Shown: one piece after another, positions 60,466-64,000 of the stretch
Numbering within the stretch: the stretch's first letter is position 1
Layout: each line of letters opens with the position of its first letter
NCBI GenBank assembly: GCA_025890175.1
Contig: JANPYM010000003.1
Location: 1,275,795-1,339,794, forward strand
From: Ciborinia camelliae
Taxonomy: Eukaryota; Ascomycota; Leotiomycetes; Helotiales; Sclerotiniaceae
Direction: 5' to 3'
Length of the DNA stretch: 64,000 nt
Program-made: the position numbers and the translations under genes
The notes under the pieces: model-generated
The model's input: only the letters and a program-made list of their open reading frames with translations
What the model was told of the DNA's origin: nothing
Databases searched by the model: none

Positions 60466-62156
60466 CTTGAGTTTTGTTTTTTTGAGTTTGTATTTGTTTG
60501 TGTATGTTGTTGTGTTGATGGAGGATCAAAATCGAGTTTGTTTGACAAGAGCCCTTGAGAAAGTCGTCACGAAGATCAAAAGTGAGGAGAAGGTAATAGG
60601 AAAGTGAATCGATAGATATTCGTGGTAGGAAGATAGAAAATTTGGGAGATTAAATTTTCAGATGAACGAATTTCAAAGTAGTACAATAATCTCCCCAACC
60701 TTGGAGATGCAACCTTATATCTTATTTTTATTTCCCCCGGCATAACAACCAATACGAAGATTCACTCCCTAGGGATCGTGCAACCATAGCAACGCAATGG
60801 AATTGGATTTTCTCTTGATTTCCCCGCTTGGTGAAACAGTTATGGCTACTCTTCACGTCAGCCAGGGGGAAAAATACGTATACCCCGGATCTTCATGAAA
60901 TGTCTCACCTCTTCCCCAATCACATACCAAAGCTTCGATGTAACGTAAACAAACTTACCTATAGTAAAGAGATCCACGCTTGGCTTTGCTTTTTCTTTTG
61001 CGCATACGAGCCACACCTTTTTTTTTCTTATTTCTTATTAGTCGTGTAAACATAGATGAAGAGAGGTATGAAAGAGAAAAAAAAAGAAGGTTGTCAGGAC
61101 AATTTAGAGCGACTTGCTTTTATGCCTAGCATTGGCATGCATATGCTTCGTGTGCGGATCATTAATTTTAGGGGTCTACGGTTATTTCAACAACAATACA
61201 ACAAACAAATACACCAAAAAAAAAACTTTGCAACATTCTCATTCTCATTCTCAATCATATCCAAGTTCTCACAACTCGGAACGGCTTCTGAGATCTTGAT
61301 CGATTCATGACTCAGATGACTTGTTGATTCGATTTTTCGCGATTCGCCATCCGTATTGATTTCTATAGCCACAACTTTTTTTCTTCTTCGTATGCTTTCG
61401 CAATACGAGTCTATTTTCGTTCGTTTGCATTCCTAGTCCACATCATTGCATTAGTTCTGTGCAACATAGCTAATGCACTCTTGATTACAGTTCTAGTATT
61501 TTTCCCAATGGAGAACTATCATCTTAGCAACCCGTCTTGTCAATTAACGTTAATAAGAGTGTGATGGGCCGCTCGCTCATGTGGTCGTGGATGGTCTGAC
61601 GCGGCTTTGTTCATCGTTGAATGAGAACCATGAGATGAATACCAAACGCACTTTCCAAGATCTGAAATCATGAATCTACGAGCCCGGCTCCCTAGTTATT
61701 AGCCACCATTCGCATCATGTACGCGTATACCACATGGTTATGAGGACCTCTCTATCGATTCCTTTTCTTCTTTGTTCTTCTTTTCAATACTCATGTTGAA
61801 TGCTGTTACCAAGTACAGTGGACGCAAGTCACGAAATATACTAATGTATCTTTTCCACTCCTACGGGTGTCACTTTGACTCGCAAAGTTTCTAGCCACGG
61901 CTTATCGTTTTTCGTTCGATGGGAGTGAAGGGAAATTCAAAGAACGAGTTATTCCTGATGATTAGTTTGGTGTGTAGTACTACCGGTATCGGTTCCGTTT
62001 TATTTCTATCTCTCTATTTAATTAATCAATCAATTGGGAGGGAATACCTGATAAAATACTCCCCTCATCTAAATCTTACCAGACATGTAAGTGTTGAAAA
62101 TCCTTTCGCTCTTTTCCGCATCTCTATACCCATTGTTCACTCGTCAGTTAATTTCT
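60466..62156. other. Intergenic region
   Basis: About 1.7 kb. It begins with the TG-rich 5' flank of the surface-protein gene (60476-60520). A 61-codon hydrophobic frame at 61114-61299 starts at TTG and is not called. Pyrimidine-rich and A-run sequence only. Confidence 0.55.
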
Positions 62157-63266
62157 TCATCCAACCACCTTCTCATCTTCCTTCCCCCTCACCCATCTCA
62201 AAACCCCAAGCCCCAGCTTTCCCCCCCTCAACCACTTTTCCCCCTTCCCCACCCACTTCTCCCCATCCCTCTCCAACCTCTCCCTCAACGCCTCCCTCTT
62301 CCCCTCCGCAATAGCCTCCACCTCCTCCGTCAACCCCCCAAACACAAACCCACATTTTTCAAAAACCCTCCGGCTCGCCCCGTTAAACTCCATGTATTCT
62401 CCTATCAGTATGTGCATATTCATGTATGGGACGAAGAAATCCGTGAGCAGGGTTTGCAGCACGGCGGGCATAATGCTTCGGCCGTGGTGGGAGGGGAGGA
62501 GGAAGACTAGAGGGGAACGATCTCGGTTAGTTGGGATGGGATTGGTGGTGAGGGTGGAAAGCACGTGTGACGTCTAGCGTTTATTTTGCGCTTGACTTCG
62601 AGTTGGGAACTTTCCAAATCGTCTGATGGCTTTGAAATATCAATGGATCATTTTAGTTTCCATCGATCCAGCATTACCAGGCTCGATGCAACCAGTCCAG
62701 CCAGCCAGCATCGTGAAAAAACAACAACAACAAGCAACCTCCAAACGAAAAGTAGAGGAAAAGCAGAAAAACATACAACCAATCTCCCACTCAATCTCCT
62801 CATCCCCCGCCTTCCTCTCCACATTCTCCCTCACCAATCTCTCCCTCTCCCCCTCATCCAAAATAGTCACATACCCCCTCCTCCTAATCTCCACCTGACC
62901 AATAAAAGCCTCCTCCCTCTCCCCCTCCCCATTAACAACTACCTCCCTAATACTCGGAAAAGGTATCGCCGCGCCCACCCATCGTTTCCTCTCCCCATTC
63001 TCCTCTGCTACCTTCGCATCCCCCAGTTCCGCGATTGCAATCTTGGCATTTTTGTTCAAAACCTCGTTGAAGAAATAGTCGAATGATTCTTGCGTGTACG
63101 GAAAGGGGGGTCCGGTCAGGTTGACATAGATGGATGGCTGGTTGAAGGCGGGGATGGTTACTTCGGCGTCGGAGGTTCGTGGGCGTGTGAGTATGATGTT
63201 TTGGTGCTTTGGGTTGCGGGAATTGAGCGTGAGGGTGGGATTTATGGGGTCGTGTTGGATGGGCAT
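62157..63266 (-). CDS. GNAT-family N-acetyltransferase
   Basis: Exons 63266..62777 and 62506..62157 splice through a 270-bp intron (GTATGT to CTCTAG) to 279 residues, keeping phase. The N-terminal part has the GNAT opening ILTRPRTSDAEVTIPAFNQP and a strand region (KRWVGAAIPFPSI, then EAFIGQVEIRRR). The join makes WEIGFFLLPSHHGRSIMPAV, the acetyl-CoA binding motif A with its Q/RxxGxG/A-like loop. Further motif B residues follow: LIGEYMEFNGASRRVFEKCG. The tail carries a Glu/Lys-rich helix (EEVEAIAEGKREALRERLER). This is a RimJ/RimL-like acetyltransferase fold; the acceptor is unknown. The intron is the longest in the window. There is no signal peptide, so it is probably cytosolic. Confidence 0.86.
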
Positions 63267-64000
63267 CTCCGCGTTTGCTGGTGGGGAAAGTGGTGTTTGA
63301 ATGATGGTATTCTTAATGTATAGAGATAATCAGTAACTCGGAGAAACAAAGCCAAAATAAATGATAACGAATATGCAAGAACTAAAGATGAGATTATAGA
63401 GACATCTAAAGTTGCGCAAACAACATAGCCTTAAGACTCATCGCCGTTGATATGTAGTGTAATGGGTGTGCTGACATGCCAAGTGTTCAGGGTCCACTCC
63501 TGTATGTAATACATATTCCAAGCGAGAGCCGAGATCCATGTTCGTGGTGCGAAATAGGAAGGCCGTTGGTAATATACATGGACAATTGCATTGGATTGCA
63601 GAAACTTCTTAAAACTCATGTACTTAACCATATTGACGGCCAATAGACGAGTCCTCTGGATCAGTAACTCTGCATTCCCTCGTCTACCTCACTCGTATCC
63701 GTACTGCGTTATTCTACCCCCTTGTACTTTATATCTGACCCCTCTCACTGTCTCTCCGATGATGGGACATTTTCAGCCTTTCAAGCCTTCATACACCCCA
63801 ATCTTCTTCCTTTCCATACTACCACATTCCACTCTCGTCTTTGTTCCGTTCATAAAGTAATTATATTGCCCCCCATACATGGAAAGCCTTGAAACAACCT
63901 GCGTACTCCTGCCTGAACCTTTGCTGACATTGCTGACATAGGGCTTACAGCTTGTTCTTAAAGAACGTCATGAACTCCTTCGTTTGTGTTCCCATATCTC
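63267..64000. other. Right-edge intergenic region
   Basis: No supported gene in the last 730 bp. Two short frames (63431-63643 minus, 63591-63860 plus) overlap and lack any feature. Confidence 0.5.

Noticed and set aside
61114..61299. Short hydrophobic ORF that could be a small membrane peptide
   Set aside because: It starts at TTG; an overlapping frame is equally long; no support beyond hydrophobicity.

Overview
The window is fungal nuclear DNA from a filamentous ascomycete. Genes carry short spliceosomal introns (mostly 45-90 bp, GTAAGT/GTATGT donors, CAG/TAG acceptors). The proteins are typical of Pezizomycotina: a trifunctional HIS4, a fungal-type MCU, a siderophore acetyltransferase-like protein, a HET-type remnant and NmrA-like proteins. 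AT-rich stretches next to LTR-like copies differ from them by C-to-T and G-to-A changes, which looks like RIP. Overall style suggests a leotiomycete (Helotiales/Sclerotiniaceae-like); this is an inference from protein and intron style only.

Layout. 0-17 kb is gene-rich: the 5' part of PEX13 (cut by the left edge), a six-exon NmrA-like reductase, a five-exon glycosylated membrane protein, a 408-residue tail-anchored-looking protein with internal repeats, HIS4 and TAF9 in divergent orientation, and the mitochondrial calcium uniporter MCU. 17-21.5 kb is gene-poor with an LTR-like segment between two very AT-rich blocks. 21.5-27 kb holds a SidF/AceI-like acetyltransferase and an unrecognised four-exon gene. 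26.8-41.5 kb is a gene-poor, repeat-rich compartment: a 539-bp element with 104-bp terminal repeats, a third copy of that repeat, a ~138-bp tandem array, and a GC-richer mosaic of 191-, 74- and ~70-bp repeats. 41.5-64 kb returns to genes: a C2H2 regulator, YOS9/OS-9 with a C-terminal KDEL, an acidic membrane protein, a NIF3/YqfO-like protein with a GC-AG intron, a HET-like C-terminal fragment with a WW-like tail, a secreted protein with three SH3b-like cysteine modules, a GPI-type surface protein and a GNAT acetyltransferase.

The genes do not form one pathway. Most are single housekeeping genes separated by intergenic DNA with a recurrent TAGGTA/CCTAGG-type motif. The items I would look at first are the triplicated secreted SH3b-like protein with intron-matched modules and dibasic processing sites, the miniature LTR element and its relatives, and the HET fragment fused to a WW-like segment. 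Exon structures were spliced by hand from frame continuity and splice signals. Several apparent ORF starts at non-ATG codons were moved to the nearest supported ATG.
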